DNA of 64,000 bases from Mycobacterium decipiens (GCF_963853665.1 NZ_OY970459.1:682001-746000), one strand, 5' to 3'. Shown: positions 20,416 through 31,023, counted from the first letter of the stretch. The notes: generated by a model from the letters alone, not told the origin. Made by a program: numbers and translations.

Positions 20416-20874
20416 ATGAAAGCCCTGGTGGCCGTGCCGGCGGCGGTCTTTGTGGCACTGATCGGTGCGGCACCCGCCCAAGCTGATCCCGAGGTCGATC
20501 CCGGCGCAAGCATCGCCAACCACGCCGGCCGCTCCGATTCCGTTGGCCCATCCCCACGCCTTGTCGACCACACCGAATGGGCACGGTGGGGACGGCTGCC
20601 TAGCCTTCGCGTCTACCCGTCGCAAGCTGGGCGTGCAACCTCCCGGCAGCTCGGGATGGCCGCTGCCGACGCGGCCTGGGCCGAGGTCCTCGCGCTGTCA
20701 CCGGACGCCGACACGGCCGGCATGCGCGCGCAGTTCATCTGCCACTGGCAGTTCGCTGAAATCAGACAACCCGGCAAGACCAGCTGGAACCTCGAGCCAT
20801 GGCGACCGGTCGTCGACGATCCGGAGATGCTCGTTTCCGCCTGTAATCCGGGTGGCGCGGAAGAGTCGTTCTAG
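20416..20874 (+). CDS. Secreted DUF2599 protein
   Basis: 152 codons. Signal peptide [20 protein letters not shown] with likely cleavage after AQA. The mature part has two Cys (in FICHWQF and VSACNPGG) that could form a disulfide outside the cell. The conserved Trp-rich segments [16 protein letters not shown] and [10 protein letters not shown] match the family. Its last base is the first base of the deoC GTG, so the two are coupled. Equivalent to Rv0477. Confidence 0.85.
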   Translation: MKALVAVPAAVFVALIGAAPAQADPEVDPGASIANHAGRSDSVGPSPRLVDHTEWARWGRLPSLRVYPSQAGRATSRQLGMAAADAAWAEVLALSPDADTAGMRAQFICHWQFAEIRQPGKTSWNLEPWRPVVDDPEMLVSACNPGGAEESF

Positions 20875-21554
20875 TGCTCGGTCGACCAACTCGGAGGCAG
20901 CTGGCGGCCCTGGTCGACCACACCTTGCTGAAACCCGAGGCCACCGGTGCTGATGTGGCCGCCCTGGTTGCCGAAGCCGTCGGACTCGGCGTCTACGCCG
21001 TGTGCGTGTCGCCGTCGATGGTTCCGGTCGCAGTCCAATCCGGTGGCGCGCGGGTTGCGGCGGTGGCGGGCTTTCCGTCCGGCAAGCACGTGTCTTCGGT
21101 CAAGGCGCAAGAGGCGGCGCAGGCAGTAGCGGCCGGTGCCAGCGAGATCGACATGGTCATCGACGTCGGGGCGGCGCTGGCCGGAGATATCGATGCGGTG
21201 CGATCCGACATCGAGGCGGTACGTGCATCGGCGGCCGGGGCCGTGCTCAAGGTGATTGTGGAGTCGGCGGTGCTTTTGGGACAGGCGAACGCGCACACGC
21301 TGGCGGATGTGTGCCGTGCCGCCGAGAACGCCGGTGCCGACTTCGTCAAGACCTCGACCGGGTTTCATCCCGCCGGCGGGGCGACCGTGCGTGCCGTCGA
21401 ATTGATGACCGAGACGGTCGGCGGTCGGCTGGGGGTCAAGGCCAGCGGCGGAATCCGCACCGCCGCCGACGCAGTCGCGATGGTGAACGCCGGTGCCACC
21501 AGGCTGGGCCTGTCCGGCACCCGAGCGGTGCTGGACGGGCTCAGCAACTGCTGA
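20874..21554 (+). CDS. deoC: Deoxyribose-phosphate aldolase
   Basis: 226 codons from GTG 20874. Class I aldolase converting 2-deoxyribose-5-phosphate to glyceraldehyde-3-phosphate and acetaldehyde in deoxynucleoside catabolism. Seen: [15 protein letters not shown] at the N-terminus, the [11 protein letters not shown] strand, the Schiff-base Lys in DFVKTSTGF (about residue 157), and the second Lys in [10 protein letters not shown]. It could feed acetaldehyde to the aldehyde dehydrogenase near the window start, which is only inference. Confidence 0.93.
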   Translation: MLGRPTRRQLAALVDHTLLKPEATGADVAALVAEAVGLGVYAVCVSPSMVPVAVQSGGARVAAVAGFPSGKHVSSVKAQEAAQAVAAGASEIDMVIDVGAALAGDIDAVRSDIEAVRASAAGAVLKVIVESAVLLGQANAHTLADVCRAAENAGADFVKTSTGFHPAGGATVRAVELMTETVGGRLGVKASGGIRTAADAVAMVNAGATRLGLSGTRAVLDGLSNC

Positions 21555-21572
21555 AGCGCGTCTGTCGAATAC

Positions 21573-22628
21573 TCAGATGTGGCCGAAGCAGGGGTTCTGA
21601 ATGCCAGTGGGAATGCTGGCATTGCGGGTCGAGAAATGGCTCACCACGCCGGTGGAGGTGACTTGGACGCTGTCCGCGTGAATGCCCAACGGGTAGTTCT
21701 TGGTCAGGTCGGAGGTGAACTCGTCCAGCGTGGACTGCACGGTCTCCTTCGGCAGCGAGAAGCCGAGCGTGTTGAAATTGACGATCTGCAGCTCCAGCCC
21801 TTTGCCTGCTACCACCGGCTTGGCCGTGATGTTGTTCAGCAGGCCCTTCAATTCGATGGTGCCGTCTGCGGGGTGAGTAACCACGGTGCTCGTGACGAAG
21901 GCGCCCAGAATCGGAATCGCATTCTGCACCGACTCCTTGATGCCTTCAGATGACCAGGTGATGGTGGCATCCAGTGCGCCAATCGTGCCCACGGAGTCGG
22001 CGGTCTTCTTGATCCGGACGTCCTGGATGGTGATCTTGATCTTCATCCCCTTGGCATCGCGGATCTGGTTGCCCGCCGTCTCCACCGTGATGTTGGTGAA
22101 ATGCTGCGTTGCGACCTGCCACAGCAGCAGCGGCGCCACACCGAAGGACGCGGTGGCCTGATCTTTGACCACGCATGCCACGGCTTGGGCGACCTTACTG
22201 TTGGCAACATGGCGGGTGTACAGCTCGCCTCCGATCAGCCCGGCGATAACGAGCGAAAACACGATGATGAGGACCAGAAAGACGGTCAGCGGGTCGCGAC
22301 GGGTACGCCGCTTTGCTTTCACCGGCCCCGGCTCTTTCTCTGGCTCAGCCGGCCGGACCGTCGGGTCTGGCGACGCACTGTGCGCAGTTGCGCGGCCGGG
22401 TCGCCGTGTCTGGGCATGAGACGCAGTCAGATGCTCAGTTTGTGCCTCGGCCTGCTGGGCCGGTTGGGTCGGCAGATTCAGAGGTTCTTGGGCATGACCT
22501 CCGGGCTCGCCGGGGCGCAGTCGCCGGGTGGATGGCTCGGAGGATGCCGGGGGTCGGGCGAGAGGACCTTGATCCCCAGGACGCGCCCATTGCGACGGGT
22601 CGTTCGGTGGTCCCTGCGGGTTGGTCAC
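21573..22628 (-). CDS. DUF2993 membrane-anchored protein
   Basis: 351 codons. Residues 1-130 are a cytoplasmic Pro/Gln/Glu-rich tail (MTNPQGPPNDPSQWARPGDQ), followed by basic KAKRRTRRDP and one transmembrane helix VFLVLIIVFSLVIAGLIGGE near residues 136-155. The outer part (about 160-351) is a DUF2993 domain, related to LmeA-type lipid-binding proteins of the mycobacterial periplasm. Its ATG overlaps the stop of the nitrilase gene by 4 nt. Equivalent to Rv0479c. Confidence 0.82.
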   Translation of the reverse strand: MTNPQGPPNDPSQWARPGDQGPLARPPASSEPSTRRLRPGEPGGHAQEPLNLPTQPAQQAEAQTEHLTASHAQTRRPGRATAHSASPDPTVRPAEPEKEPGPVKAKRRTRRDPLTVFLVLIIVFSLVIAGLIGGELYTRHVANSKVAQAVACVVKDQATASFGVAPLLLWQVATQHFTNITVETAGNQIRDAKGMKIKITIQDVRIKKTADSVGTIGALDATITWSSEGIKESVQNAIPILGAFVTSTVVTHPADGTIELKGLLNNITAKPVVAGKGLELQIVNFNTLGFSLPKETVQSTLDEFTSDLTKNYPLGIHADSVQVTSTGVVSHFSTRNASIPTGIQNPCFGHI

Positions 22629-23467
22629 TCACGCGATTGTGCCTTATCCATCTGAACGAAGTTTGACTGGTTGCGCAGCACAGCAATGCTGTCGCGAGCG
22701 GTGGTCACGTTGCCCACGTCGATGTCGGCGACCACCAATTGCGGCTGGGCACCAGCAGACGCCACCACCTCGCCCAACGGCGAGGCCACCAAACTGCCGC
22801 CTACCCCGGTCGGTGCGCCCGAGCTCGCCCCCGGGCCGGTCAAGGTATTGCCGGGGTCGGCCTGACCGGCCGCGGCCACGTAGCTCATCGAGTCCAGCGC
22901 CCGGGCCCGCGCCAGCAACGTCCACTGTTCGAGTTTGCCCGGGCCGGAACCCCAGGAGGCGCAGATCGCGATCAGCTGGGCGCCACGCCGAGCCAGCTCG
23001 GTGTATAGGGCCGGAAAGCGAATGTCGTAGCAAACGGTCAAACCCACCCGGACGCCGTCGACGGTGATTACCACCGGTTCGTGCCCAGGTGCGACGCTAC
23101 GCGACTCGGTGAAGCCGAACGCGTCATAGAGGTGGATCTTGTGGTAGTGCGCGTTCGGCTGATTCGGTATGCCCGGCCCGGCGGTGATCAGGGTGTTTGT
23201 CACCCGCCCGTCGCTGGTCGGGGTGAACATGCCGGCGATCACGGCGATGCCCGCCTCGCTCGCGATCCGGCGGACACCGTTTGCCCAGGGCCCGTCGACG
23301 GGCTCGGCGATCTGCCGCAACGGGACGCCGAACCGGCACATGGTCGCCTCAGGAAACACCACCAGCTGCGCGCCCGCTTTGGCGGCTTCGCCGGCGTACT
23401 CGCGTACCAGTTGTAGATTGGCCGCGGGGTCGGTGCCGCTGAGGATCTGCGCCAACGCGATTCGCAT
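22625..23467 (-). CDS. Nitrilase-superfamily carbon-nitrogen hydrolase
   Basis: 280 codons with the nitrilase-fold catalytic triad: Glu in VVFPEATMC, Lys in HYHKIHLYD, and Cys in TVCYDIRFPALYTELA. Overall it resembles Nit2/omega-amidase-type enzymes, which deamidate alpha-keto acid amides or repair metabolites; the substrate is unproven. Cytoplasmic. Its stop overlaps the start of the DUF2993 gene (ATGA), so the two are translated together. The 56-bp repeats begin 14 nt upstream of its start, occupying where its promoter would lie. Equivalent to Rv0480c. Confidence 0.88.
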   Translation of the reverse strand: MRIALAQILSGTDPAANLQLVREYAGEAAKAGAQLVVFPEATMCRFGVPLRQIAEPVDGPWANGVRRIASEAGIAVIAGMFTPTSDGRVTNTLITAGPGIPNQPNAHYHKIHLYDAFGFTESRSVAPGHEPVVITVDGVRVGLTVCYDIRFPALYTELARRGAQLIAICASWGSGPGKLEQWTLLARARALDSMSYVAAAGQADPGNTLTGPGASSGAPTGVGGSLVASPLGEVVASAGAQPQLVVADIDVGNVTTARDSIAVLRNQSNFVQMDKAQSRE

Positions 23468-23480
23468 GGCCGCCAGCTTA

Positions 23481-23697
23481 GGCCCGGCGACGACGCGCTG
23501 CGGGACGCAGCGTTGAGGAGGCGGGCGGTTAGATCGGGCCCGGCGACGAGGCGCTGCGGGACGCAGCGTTGAGGAGGCGGGCGGTTAGATCGGGCCCGGC
23601 GACGACGCGCTGCGGGACGCAGCGTTGACGAGGCGGGCGGTTAGATCGGGCCCGGCGACGAGGCGCTGCGGGACGCAGCGTTGAGGAGGCGGGCGGG
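23481..23697. repeat. Tandem repeat, four copies of a 56-bp unit
   Basis: Units begin at 23481, 23537, 23593 and 23649, each opening GGCCCGGCGACGA; the last is slightly truncated. Each carries a hairpin CGCTGCG-GGA-CGCAGCG. Units 1 and 3 read GACGACGCG where 2 and 4 read GACGAGGCG, and unit 3 alone has TTGACGAGG. The array fills the gap between the DUF2505 and nitrilase genes and is a VNTR-type locus. Whether it corresponds to a named M. tuberculosis VNTR I cannot tell. Confidence 0.93.
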
Positions 23698-23702
23698 GCG
23701 CC

Positions 23703-24227
23703 TCAGACGTTGTTGGCGATCCACATTGTGGTGAAGCGCTGTTCGATCGTGACCAGCTGGCTCAATTCGGTGCCGATCAGCCTCTCCAGCTTCCCGCCGA
23801 TGAAGGGGATTCGCACCTGGATGGTGACCCTCAATGCCATTCGGGAGCCACCCGATTCGGCGATCGGCGACAGCACGGCCGTGCCCCACAAGTTCACCGG
23901 AGCATCCACGATCGACCCGGCAATGGATGCCGTTGCGATGCCATCCTTGACCGGGCCCCAAGCCTCTTCCCGCCGTACCGAAAGGTCGCCCCGGTGCAGC
24001 TGCGTGACCAGGCCCGGCAGGTTGTGGCTGCGCACCATCTGCAGGGTCACCACCTCGATGGTGCCGTCGTCGCCGGAGTCGCCACCTACCCGGATCGACT
24101 CAAGGGTCGCTACATCGACGGGGGTTTCGGCCAGCCTGGCCTTCCAGTAGTCCGCCTCGTAGAAAGCCCGGTGAACCTCCTCGACGCTGCCCTCGTAGTC
24201 GGCCGACATGTCGAATGAACGCGGCAT
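23703..24227 (-). CDS. DUF2505 family protein
   Basis: 174 codons from ATG 24227 (MPRSFDMSADYEGSVEEVHR). START/Bet v1-like lipid-binding fold is likely for DUF2505: the N-terminal strand and helix AFYEADYWKARL, then alternating strands VTLQMVRSHNLPG and VTIQVRIPFIGGKLERLIG. Such proteins bind hydrophobic ligands; no catalytic residues are seen. Divergent from murB with a 26-nt gap. Equivalent to Rv0481c. Confidence 0.83.
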   Translation of the reverse strand: MPRSFDMSADYEGSVEEVHRAFYEADYWKARLAETPVDVATLESIRVGGDSGDDGTIEVVTLQMVRSHNLPGLVTQLHRGDLSVRREEAWGPVKDGIATASIAGSIVDAPVNLWGTAVLSPIAESGGSRMALRVTIQVRIPFIGGKLERLIGTELSQLVTIEQRFTTMWIANNV

Positions 24228-24253
24228 AGCAGGCCAGGCTACCGTTACGGGCC

Positions 24254-25363
24254 ATGAAACGGAGCGGTGTCGGTTCGCTCTTTGCCGGTGCACATATCGC
24301 CGAGGCGGTCCCGTTGGCACCGCTGACCACGTTGCGCCTGGGTCCCATTGCGCGGCGCGTCGTCACCTGCACCAGCGCCGAACAGGTGGTCGCTTCGCTG
24401 CGACACCTGGATTCGGCGGCCGGCAGCGGCGGCGGCCGCCCGTTGGTGTTTGCTGGTGGATCCAATTTGGTGATCGCGGAAAACCTAGTCGACCTGACCG
24501 TGGTGCGGTTGGCAAACAGCGGCATCACCGTGGACGGCAACCTTGTGCGCGCCGAGGCCGGTGCGGTTTGGGATGACGTCGTCGTCAGGTCCATCGAGCA
24601 CGGTCTGGGCGGGTTGGAATGTCTGTCCGGCATCCCGGGCTCGGCGGGGGCGACACCCGTGCAGAACGTGGGGGCGTACGGCGCGGAGGTGTCCGACACC
24701 ATCACGCGGGTTCGGCTGTTGGATAGGTGCACCGGTGAGGTGCGTTGGGTACCCGCGCGCGACCTGCGCTTCGGTTATCGCACCAGCGTGCTCAAACACG
24801 CTGATGGGCTTGCGGTGCCCGCTGTGGTCTTGGAAGTGGAGTTTGCGCTGGATCCGTCGGGCCGCAGTGCGCCGCTGCGCTACGGCGAGCTGACCGCGGC
24901 GCTCAATGCGGCCAGCGGCGAGCGTGCCGATCCGCCAGCGGTTCGCGAAGCGGTGCTGGCCCTGCGGGCCCGCAAGGGCATGGTGGCGGACGAGACCGAC
25001 CATGACACCTGGAGCGTCGGATCCTTCTTCACCAACCCGGTGGTCGCACCCGACGTCTACGAACGGCTGGCCGGTGACGCCGCCACCAGGGGGGACGGTC
25101 CGGTCCCGCACTATCCGGCGCCCGACGGCATCAAGCTGGCCGCCGGCTGGCTGGTGGAGCGGGCCGGCTTCGGTAAGGGCTATCCGGATGCTGGTGCCGC
25201 GCCGTGTCGGCTTTCCACCAAGCATGCGCTTGCCTTGACGAATCGCGGCGGGGCCACCGCTGAAGACGTGATGGCACTGGCACGTACGGTGCGCGACGGG
25301 GTGCGCGATGTGTTTGGTATCACACTAAAACCCGAACCCGTGCTGGTCGGTTGCGTGTTGTAG
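24254..25363 (+). CDS. murB: UDP-N-acetylenolpyruvoylglucosamine reductase
   Basis: 369 codons. FAD- and NADPH-dependent MurB, the second committed step of peptidoglycan precursor synthesis. Seen: the FAD-binding [11 protein letters not shown], the substrate/FAD loop [29 protein letters not shown], and the catalytic Ser in [11 protein letters not shown]. Longer than E. coli MurB by insertions, as in other mycobacteria. Divergent promoter shared with the DUF2505 gene. Confidence 0.95.
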   Translation: MKRSGVGSLFAGAHIAEAVPLAPLTTLRLGPIARRVVTCTSAEQVVASLRHLDSAAGSGGGRPLVFAGGSNLVIAENLVDLTVVRLANSGITVDGNLVRAEAGAVWDDVVVRSIEHGLGGLECLSGIPGSAGATPVQNVGAYGAEVSDTITRVRLLDRCTGEVRWVPARDLRFGYRTSVLKHADGLAVPAVVLEVEFALDPSGRSAPLRYGELTAALNAASGERADPPAVREAVLALRARKGMVADETDHDTWSVGSFFTNPVVAPDVYERLAGDAATRGDGPVPHYPAPDGIKLAAGWLVERAGFGKGYPDAGAAPCRLSTKHALALTNRGGATAEDVMALARTVRDGVRDVFGITLKPEPVLVGCVL

Positions 25364-25377
25364 CTGCTACTTTCGTG

Positions 25378-25393
25378 CGGGAGCACTCCCGCC
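25378..25393 (+). terminator. Short hairpin after murB
   Basis: GCGGGAG-CA-CTCCCGC, a 7-bp stem with a tight loop, 15 nt after the murB stop. No U-run. Probable terminator separating murB from lprQ. Confidence 0.45.
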
Positions 25394-25467
25394 GCGCGTC
25401 GTAGCGGCGGGTTTCACTGCGCTCGGCGGTCCGTTGCGCGCGGGTTCGCCCGGTATCTTTGACTCCC

Positions 25468-26787
25468 GTGAGCACCTCCAGAGCCTCCCAAGGTCAGGGG
25501 CCGATCAACCGGCGCCTGGCTTTGACGGCCATTGGCCTCGGGGTGCTGGCACCGAGCGTTCTGGCCGCGTGCACCGGCAATGTGACCAAACTGGCCGAAA
25601 AGAAGCCGCCACCGACACCCCGTCTAACCTTCCGGCCGGCCGACTCTGCCCGCGATGTGGTGCCAATCGCGCCAATCAGCGTCGAGGTGGGCGACGGTTG
25701 GTTCCAACGGGTCGCGCTGAAGAATTCGGCGGGCAAGGTCGTCGCCGGGACGTACAGCCGGGATCGGACCACCTATACGATCACCGAGCCGCTGGGCTAC
25801 GACTCGACCTACACCTGGAGCGGCATGGCCGTCGGCCACGACGGCAAGGCGGTTCCGGTGGCGAGCAAGTTCACCACCGTGGCACCCGCCAAGACAATCG
25901 GCGGGGGGTTCCAGCTGGCCGACGGCCAGACCGTCGGGATCGCCGCGCCGGTGATCATCCAGTTCGACGCACCGATCAGCGACAAGGCCGCCGTCGAGCG
26001 GGCACTCACCGTCACCACCAACCCGCCCGTCGAGGGCAGCTGGGCCTGGCTGCCCGACGAAGCCAAGGGCGCTCGCGTGCATTGGCGCCCTCGGGAGTAC
26101 TACCCGGCCGGCACCACCGTCGACGTCGACGCCAGGCTGTACGGGCTGCCGTTCGGCGATGACGCCTACGGCGCGGAGGACATGTCGCTGAGCTTCCAAA
26201 TCGGTCGCCGACAGGTGGTCAAGGCCGAAGTCTCATCGCACCGCATCCAGGTCGTTACCGATGCCGGCGTCATCATGGATTTCCCGTGCAGCTACGGCGA
26301 GGCCGACCTGGCCCGCAATGTCACCCGCAACGGCATTCACGTGGTCACCGAAAAATACTCCGACTTCTACATGTCCAATCCTGCCGCCGGCTACAGCAAT
26401 ATCCACGAACGCTGGGCGGTACGGATCTCCAACAACGGAGAGTTCATCCACGCCAACCCGATGAGCGCGGGCGCACAGGGCAACAGCAATGTCACTAACG
26501 GCTGCATCAACCTCTCGACGAGCGATGCCGAGGAGTACTACCGCTCCGCGATGTACGGTGACCCGGTTGAGGTGACCGGCAGTACGATCCAGCTGTCCTA
26601 CTCCGACGGCGACATCTGGGACTGGGCCGTGGACTGGGATACCTGGGTATCTATGTCGGCACTACCGCCGCCCGCTGCCCATCCTCCGGCGACTCAGATC
26701 CCCGTGACGGCCCCGGTCACGCCGTCGGATGCGCCCACCTTGTCGGGCACACCGACCACCACGACGACTACCGGACCGGGTGGTTAG
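25468..26787 (+). CDS. lprQ: Lipoprotein L,D-transpeptidase
   Basis: 439 codons from GTG 25468 (a TTG at 25459 is in frame). N-terminal lipoprotein signal with lipobox LAAC (residue ~34). Two Ig-like domains (about 50-250) precede a YkuD catalytic domain with [20 protein letters not shown] and CINLS, the nucleophile Cys motif. It makes 3-3 cross-links in peptidoglycan outside the membrane; corresponds to LdtMt5. The tail is Pro/Thr-rich. The family His-Gly-Cys signature is Asn-Gly-Cys here, a known peculiarity of this paralog. Its 3' end overlaps the convergent SDR gene by 20 nt. Confidence 0.92.
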   Translation: MSTSRASQGQGPINRRLALTAIGLGVLAPSVLAACTGNVTKLAEKKPPPTPRLTFRPADSARDVVPIAPISVEVGDGWFQRVALKNSAGKVVAGTYSRDRTTYTITEPLGYDSTYTWSGMAVGHDGKAVPVASKFTTVAPAKTIGGGFQLADGQTVGIAAPVIIQFDAPISDKAAVERALTVTTNPPVEGSWAWLPDEAKGARVHWRPREYYPAGTTVDVDARLYGLPFGDDAYGAEDMSLSFQIGRRQVVKAEVSSHRIQVVTDAGVIMDFPCSYGEADLARNVTRNGIHVVTEKYSDFYMSNPAAGYSNIHERWAVRISNNGEFIHANPMSAGAQGNSNVTNGCINLSTSDAEEYYRSAMYGDPVEVTGSTIQLSYSDGDIWDWAVDWDTWVSMSALPPPAAHPPATQIPVTAPVTPSDAPTLSGTPTTTTTTGPGG

Positions 26788-27523
26788 CGCGCCGGGTAGC
26801 TGATGCCTGGTCGCGGGGCCGGATGACGATCTGGTCCAGGTTGACGTGCGAGGGCCGTGAGGCCACGAACCCGATCACCTCGGCGATGTCGGCGGCCACC
26901 AGTGGCGTCATGCCGGCATAGACCGCGTCCGCGCGTTGTTGGTCGCCGTCGAAGCGGACCAGCGAGAATTCTGTCTCGACCGCGCCAGGGGCGATCTCGG
27001 TGAGCCGGACCGGTTTTCCTAGCAGCTCGCCACGCAGCGTGCGGTGCAGCGCGCCCTGCGCGTGTTTGGCCGCGGTGTAGCCGGCGCCACCGTCGTAAAC
27101 CTCGAGCGCGGCAATCGAGGTGATGGTGATGATCAGGCCGTCGCCGGAGTCGATCAGCTTGGGCAGCAGCGCGCGGGTCACCTGCAGCGTGCCTAGCACG
27201 TTGGCCTCCCACATCCAGCGCCAGTGCTCCAAATCGGCATCGGCGACAAACTCCAGCCCCTTGGCGCCACCGGCGTTGTTGACCAGCACGTCCACCCGGT
27301 TTAGTGCCCGGGCCAACGCTTCGACGGCCGCGCCGTCGGTGACATCGGTCACAATCGGGGTTGCGCCGATCTGGTCCGCAAGCGCGGTGATCCGGTCTGC
27401 GCGCCGTGCCACCGCGACCACGTGAAACCCTTGCGCTGCAAGGGTTCTTGCGGTTGCCTCGCCGATTCCGGAACTGGCGCCGGTGACCACGGCGACTCGC
27501 TGCTGCGTGCCGGTTGTCGTCAT
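26768..27523 (-). CDS. Short-chain dehydrogenase/reductase
   Basis: 251 codons from ATG 27523; an in-frame extension to 27628 lacks similarity. Classical SDR: cofactor motif [15 protein letters not shown], catalytic Ser in [11 protein letters not shown], and YTAAKHAQ with catalytic Tyr and Lys (about residues 155-159). The basic VAVARRADR after strand 2 suggests NADP. Substrate unknown. Overlaps the lprQ end, and is divergent from the ROK-type regulator. Equivalent to Rv0484c. Confidence 0.9.
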   Translation of the reverse strand: MTTTGTQQRVAVVTGASSGIGEATARTLAAQGFHVVAVARRADRITALADQIGATPIVTDVTDGAAVEALARALNRVDVLVNNAGGAKGLEFVADADLEHWRWMWEANVLGTLQVTRALLPKLIDSGDGLIITITSIAALEVYDGGAGYTAAKHAQGALHRTLRGELLGKPVRLTEIAPGAVETEFSLVRFDGDQQRADAVYAGMTPLVAADIAEVIGFVASRPSHVNLDQIVIRPRDQASATRRANHPVR

Positions 27524-27704
27524 CGGGACCACTCTAATAAACGTGCTAAATTCTCGGTGTGTACCGCAGCACCTTATTCCGCACGATGACCGCGTGTCTT
27601 GACGCGGCAGCGTGTTGTTGCCGCGCACTTTGCCGCGCCTGACCCCAACACGTCAGCAGGTGTGGCCAAGGACCCGGCCATTGGAACTCGAATAAGGACG
27701 CACC

Positions 27705-29021
27705 GTGCACTCGACTAGCCTCACCTCACACTCGCTCAGCCACACACCCGGCCGCAAGCATCAGCCGCGGTCGCACCGCTACGTCATGCCGCCATCGCTG
27801 CACCTGTCTGACTCCGCGGCGGCATCCGTCTTCCGGGCGGTCCGGTTGCGCGGTCCGGTCGGCCGGGACGTGATCGCCGCGGTCACGTCGTTGAGCATCG
27901 CGACGGTTAACCGCCAGGTCATTGCGCTGCTTGAAGCCGGCCTCCTGCGTGAGCGGGCCGACCTGGCGGCCTCCGGGGCTATCGGGCGCCCACGAGTACC
28001 GGTCGAGGTCAACCACGAGCCATTCGTGACGCTCGGTATTCACATCGGCGCCCGGACCACCAGCATCGTCGCAACCGACCTGTTCGGCCGCACGCTCGAC
28101 ACGGTGGAGACTCCGACCCCACGCAATGCGGTCGGGCCGGCGCTGGCATCGCTGGCCGAAAGCGCCGACCGATACCTGCGGCGCTGGCACCGGCGCCGCG
28201 CGCTGTGGGTTGGGGTGGCGATCGGTGGCGTAGTCGACAATGCCAGCGGCCATGTCGATCACCCACGGCTGGGCTGGCGGCAGGCTCCGGTCGGACCCGT
28301 GCTGGCCGATGCGCTGGGCCTGCCGGTGTCGGTGGCCTCGCACGTCGACGCTATGGCCGGGGCCGAGCTGATGCTCGGCATGCGGCGGTTCGCACCAAGC
28401 TCGTCGACAAGTCTGTACGTGTACGCCCGCGAAACCGTGGGCTATGCGCTGATGATCGGTGGGCGGGTGCATTGCCCCGCCAGTGGCCCCGGCACCATCG
28501 CGCCGTTGCCCGTCCACTCCGAATTGCTCGGCGGCACCGGGCAGCTGGAGTCCACCGTCAGCGATGAGGCGGTTTTGGCCGCCGCCCGCCGGCTCAGGAT
28601 CATCCCCGGCGTCGCTTCCACGACCCGGACCGGTGGGTCGGCTACCGCGATCACGGACTTGCTGCGGGTGGCACGGGCCGGTAATCAGCAGGCCCAGGAG
28701 CTTCTGGCGGAACGGGCCCGCGTCCTCGGTGAGGCGGTCGCGTTGCTGCGTGACATGCTCAATCCCGACGAAGTGGTGGTCGGCGGCCAGGCCTTCACCG
28801 AATACCCAGAGGCCATGGAGCTGGTGGAGGCGGCGTTCGCGGAACGCTCGGTGCTAGCGCCGCGTGACATTCGCCTGGCCGTTTTCGGAAACCGGGTGCA
28901 GGAGGCCGGGGCGGGCATCGTGTCCCTGGGCGGGCTCTACGCCGATCCGTTGGGTGCGTTGCGCCGATCGGGGGCGCTGGATGCCCGGCTGCCGGCCACC
29001 GCCCCGGAGGTTCTCGCGTAG
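27705..29021 (+). CDS. ROK/NagC-type transcriptional regulator
   Basis: 438 codons. N-terminal winged helix about residues 45-100 (RDVIAAVTSLSIATVNRQVI, LLEAGLLRE) followed by a ROK domain with LGIHIGARTTSIVATDLFGR and GVAIGGVVDNASGHVDHP. The usual ROK zinc motif CxCGxxGCxE is missing; in its place is ELLGGTGQLESTVS, so the domain probably binds a ligand without phosphorylating sugar. Known: the M. tuberculosis counterpart Rv0485 influences the pe13-ppe18 genes. It precedes mshA by 47 nt on the same strand. Confidence 0.87.
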   Translation: MHSTSLTSHSLSHTPGRKHQPRSHRYVMPPSLHLSDSAAASVFRAVRLRGPVGRDVIAAVTSLSIATVNRQVIALLEAGLLRERADLAASGAIGRPRVPVEVNHEPFVTLGIHIGARTTSIVATDLFGRTLDTVETPTPRNAVGPALASLAESADRYLRRWHRRRALWVGVAIGGVVDNASGHVDHPRLGWRQAPVGPVLADALGLPVSVASHVDAMAGAELMLGMRRFAPSSSTSLYVYARETVGYALMIGGRVHCPASGPGTIAPLPVHSELLGGTGQLESTVSDEAVLAAARRLRIIPGVASTTRTGGSATAITDLLRVARAGNQQAQELLAERARVLGEAVALLRDMLNPDEVVVGGQAFTEYPEAMELVEAAFAERSVLAPRDIRLAVFGNRVQEAGAGIVSLGGLYADPLGALRRSGALDARLPATAPEVLA

Positions 29022-29068
29022 TCGGCTGACGGGCGGCGTCCGCGCGTGTCACCCCGGCTCCTGCAAAG

Positions 29069-30511
29069 ATGGCAGGTGTGCGGCACGATGACGGTTCAGG
29101 GTTGACCGCCGACAGCCGTCCGGCCCGCGGCGGGGGCGCCGCCCGCTCGCGGGGGCGAACCGGGCCATCGAATCGGAACGTCTCGGCAGCAAGCGACCCG
29201 CGCCGGGTCGCACTGCTGGCGGTACACACCTCACCGCTGACCCAGCCGGGCACCGGTGACGCCGGGGGCATGAACGTCTACATGCTGCAAAGCGCGCTGC
29301 ATCTGGCCCGCCGTGGCATCGAGGTGGAGATCTTCACCCGGGCCACCGCGTCCGCAGATCCACCGGTCGTCCGGGTGTCACCCGGGGTGCTGGTGCGCAA
29401 CGTGGTGGCGGGACCATTCGAGGGTTTGGACAAGTACGACCTGCCCACCCAGCTGTGCGCGTTCGCCGCCGGGGTGTTGCGTGCGGAGGCCGCCCACGAA
29501 CCGGGTTACTACGACATCGTGCACTCGCATTACTGGCTATCGGGTCAGGTCGGCTGGTTGGCCCGCGACCGCTGGGCGGTGCCGTTGGTGCATACCGCGC
29601 ACACGCTGGCCGCGGTGAAGAACGCGGCGCTGGCCGACGGTGACGCGCCGGAGCCGCCGCTGCGTACGGTCGGCGAGCAGCAAGTCGTCGACGAGGCGGA
29701 TCGGCTGATCGTCAACACCGACGATGAAGCCCGGCAAGTGATTTCGATTCATGGCGCCGATCCGGCACGAATCGACGTCGTCCATCCCGGTGTCGACCTG
29801 GACGTGTTTCGCCCGGGTGACCGGCGCACGGCCCGGGCCGCGCTAGGACTCCCACTTGACGAGCAGGTGGTGGCCTTTGTCGGACGCATTCAGCCGCTGA
29901 AGGCACCGGACATCGTGCTGCGTGCCGCGGCGAAGCTGCCCGGGGTGCGCATCATCGTGGCCGGCGGACCGTCGGGCAGTGGTTTGGCCTCGCCGGACGG
30001 GCTGGTCCGGCTCGCCGGCGAACTGGGCATCACGACACGGGCGACGTTCCTGCCGCCGCAGTCCCACACGGATCTGGCCACCTTGTTTCGGGCGGCCGAC
30101 CTGGTTGCGGTGCCGAGTTACTCCGAGTCGTTCGGCCTGGTTGCCGTAGAGGCGCAGGCGTGCGGCACACCGGTGGTGGCCGCCGCGGTGGGCGGGCTGC
30201 CCGTCGCGGTGAAAAACGGGATCACCGGCACTCTGGTGGCCGGGCACGAGGTCGGTCAGTGGGCCGACGCCATCGACCAGCTGCTTCGGTTGCGCGCCGG
30301 GCCGCGGGGATGGGTGATGAGCCGGGCGGCGGCCCAGCACGCCGCCACGTTCTCCTGGGAGAACACCACCGACGCGCTGCTGGCCAGTTACCGGCGTGCG
30401 ATCGGCGACTACGCCGCCAGGCGTCGGCGCTGGGGCGGCGACGTGATACCGGACCTGGTTGCGGTGCGCAAACCCCGGCGTTGGACGCCGCGTCGCGGGG
30501 TGGGCGCGTGA
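29069..30511 (+). CDS. mshA: D-inositol-3-phosphate N-acetylglucosaminyltransferase (mycothiol)
   Basis: 480 codons, the same length as M. tuberculosis MshA. First step of mycothiol synthesis: transfer of GlcNAc from UDP-GlcNAc to inositol-3-phosphate. GT-B family GT4 fold: N-terminal [19 protein letters not shown] substrate loop, [12 protein letters not shown], then the nucleotide-binding half with [27 protein letters not shown] and the EX7E region [20 protein letters not shown]. The first ~45 residues are low complexity. GTGA overlap with the next gene indicates coupling. Confidence 0.96.
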   Translation: MAGVRHDDGSGLTADSRPARGGGAARSRGRTGPSNRNVSAASDPRRVALLAVHTSPLTQPGTGDAGGMNVYMLQSALHLARRGIEVEIFTRATASADPPVVRVSPGVLVRNVVAGPFEGLDKYDLPTQLCAFAAGVLRAEAAHEPGYYDIVHSHYWLSGQVGWLARDRWAVPLVHTAHTLAAVKNAALADGDAPEPPLRTVGEQQVVDEADRLIVNTDDEARQVISIHGADPARIDVVHPGVDLDVFRPGDRRTARAALGLPLDEQVVAFVGRIQPLKAPDIVLRAAAKLPGVRIIVAGGPSGSGLASPDGLVRLAGELGITTRATFLPPQSHTDLATLFRAADLVAVPSYSESFGLVAVEAQACGTPVVAAAVGGLPVAVKNGITGTLVAGHEVGQWADAIDQLLRLRAGPRGWVMSRAAAQHAATFSWENTTDALLASYRRAIGDYAARRRRWGGDVIPDLVAVRKPRRWTPRRGVGA

Positions 30512-31023
30512 CTTCTTCCTTCTCGACCGTGCAACGAGTGATCGAGAATGCGCTCGAGGTCAGCAAGCTGAAGTACACGCGACACCCCCGCCCGCACGGC
30601 GCGACGCCGGCGCTGATCGTCGAGCTGCCCGGCGAACGCAAGCTCAAGATCAACACCATCTTGAGCATCGGTGAGCATTCGGTACGTGTCGAGGCGTTCG
30701 TGTGTCGCAAACCCGACGAGAATCATGAGGGCGTCTACCGCTTCCTACTGCGGCGCAATCGCCGGCTGTATGGGGTCGCTTACACGCTGGACAACGTCGG
30801 CGACGTCTATCTGGTGGGCCAGATGGCCGTTTCCTCGGTGGACGCCGACGAGATCGACCGGGTGCTGGGGCAGGTGCTCGAGGCAGTGGATTCGGACTTC
30901 AATGCGTTGTTGGAGTTGGGTTTTCGGTCGTCGATCCAAAGAGAGTGGGAGTGGCGGGTGTCCCGCGGTGAATCGCTGCAGAATTTGGAAGCGTTCGCGC
31001 ACTTGGTCGACCAAGAGGACTAA
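30508..31023 (+). CDS. YbjN-domain protein
   Basis: 171 codons from a GTG overlapping the mshA stop. YbjN domain (about residues 5-150): [59 protein letters not shown]. YbjN proteins resemble type III secretion chaperones and are found in many actinobacteria; a client is unknown. Coupling with mshA suggests a link to mycothiol, as inference only. Only 26 nt separate its stop from gpm1; in H37Rv I recall a LysE-type gene (Rv0488) here. Equivalent to Rv0487. Confidence 0.86.
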   Translation: MTSSFSTVQRVIENALEVSKLKYTRHPRPHGATPALIVELPGERKLKINTILSIGEHSVRVEAFVCRKPDENHEGVYRFLLRRNRRLYGVAYTLDNVGDVYLVGQMAVSSVDADEIDRVLGQVLEAVDSDFNALLELGFRSSIQREWEWRVSRGESLQNLEAFAHLVDQED

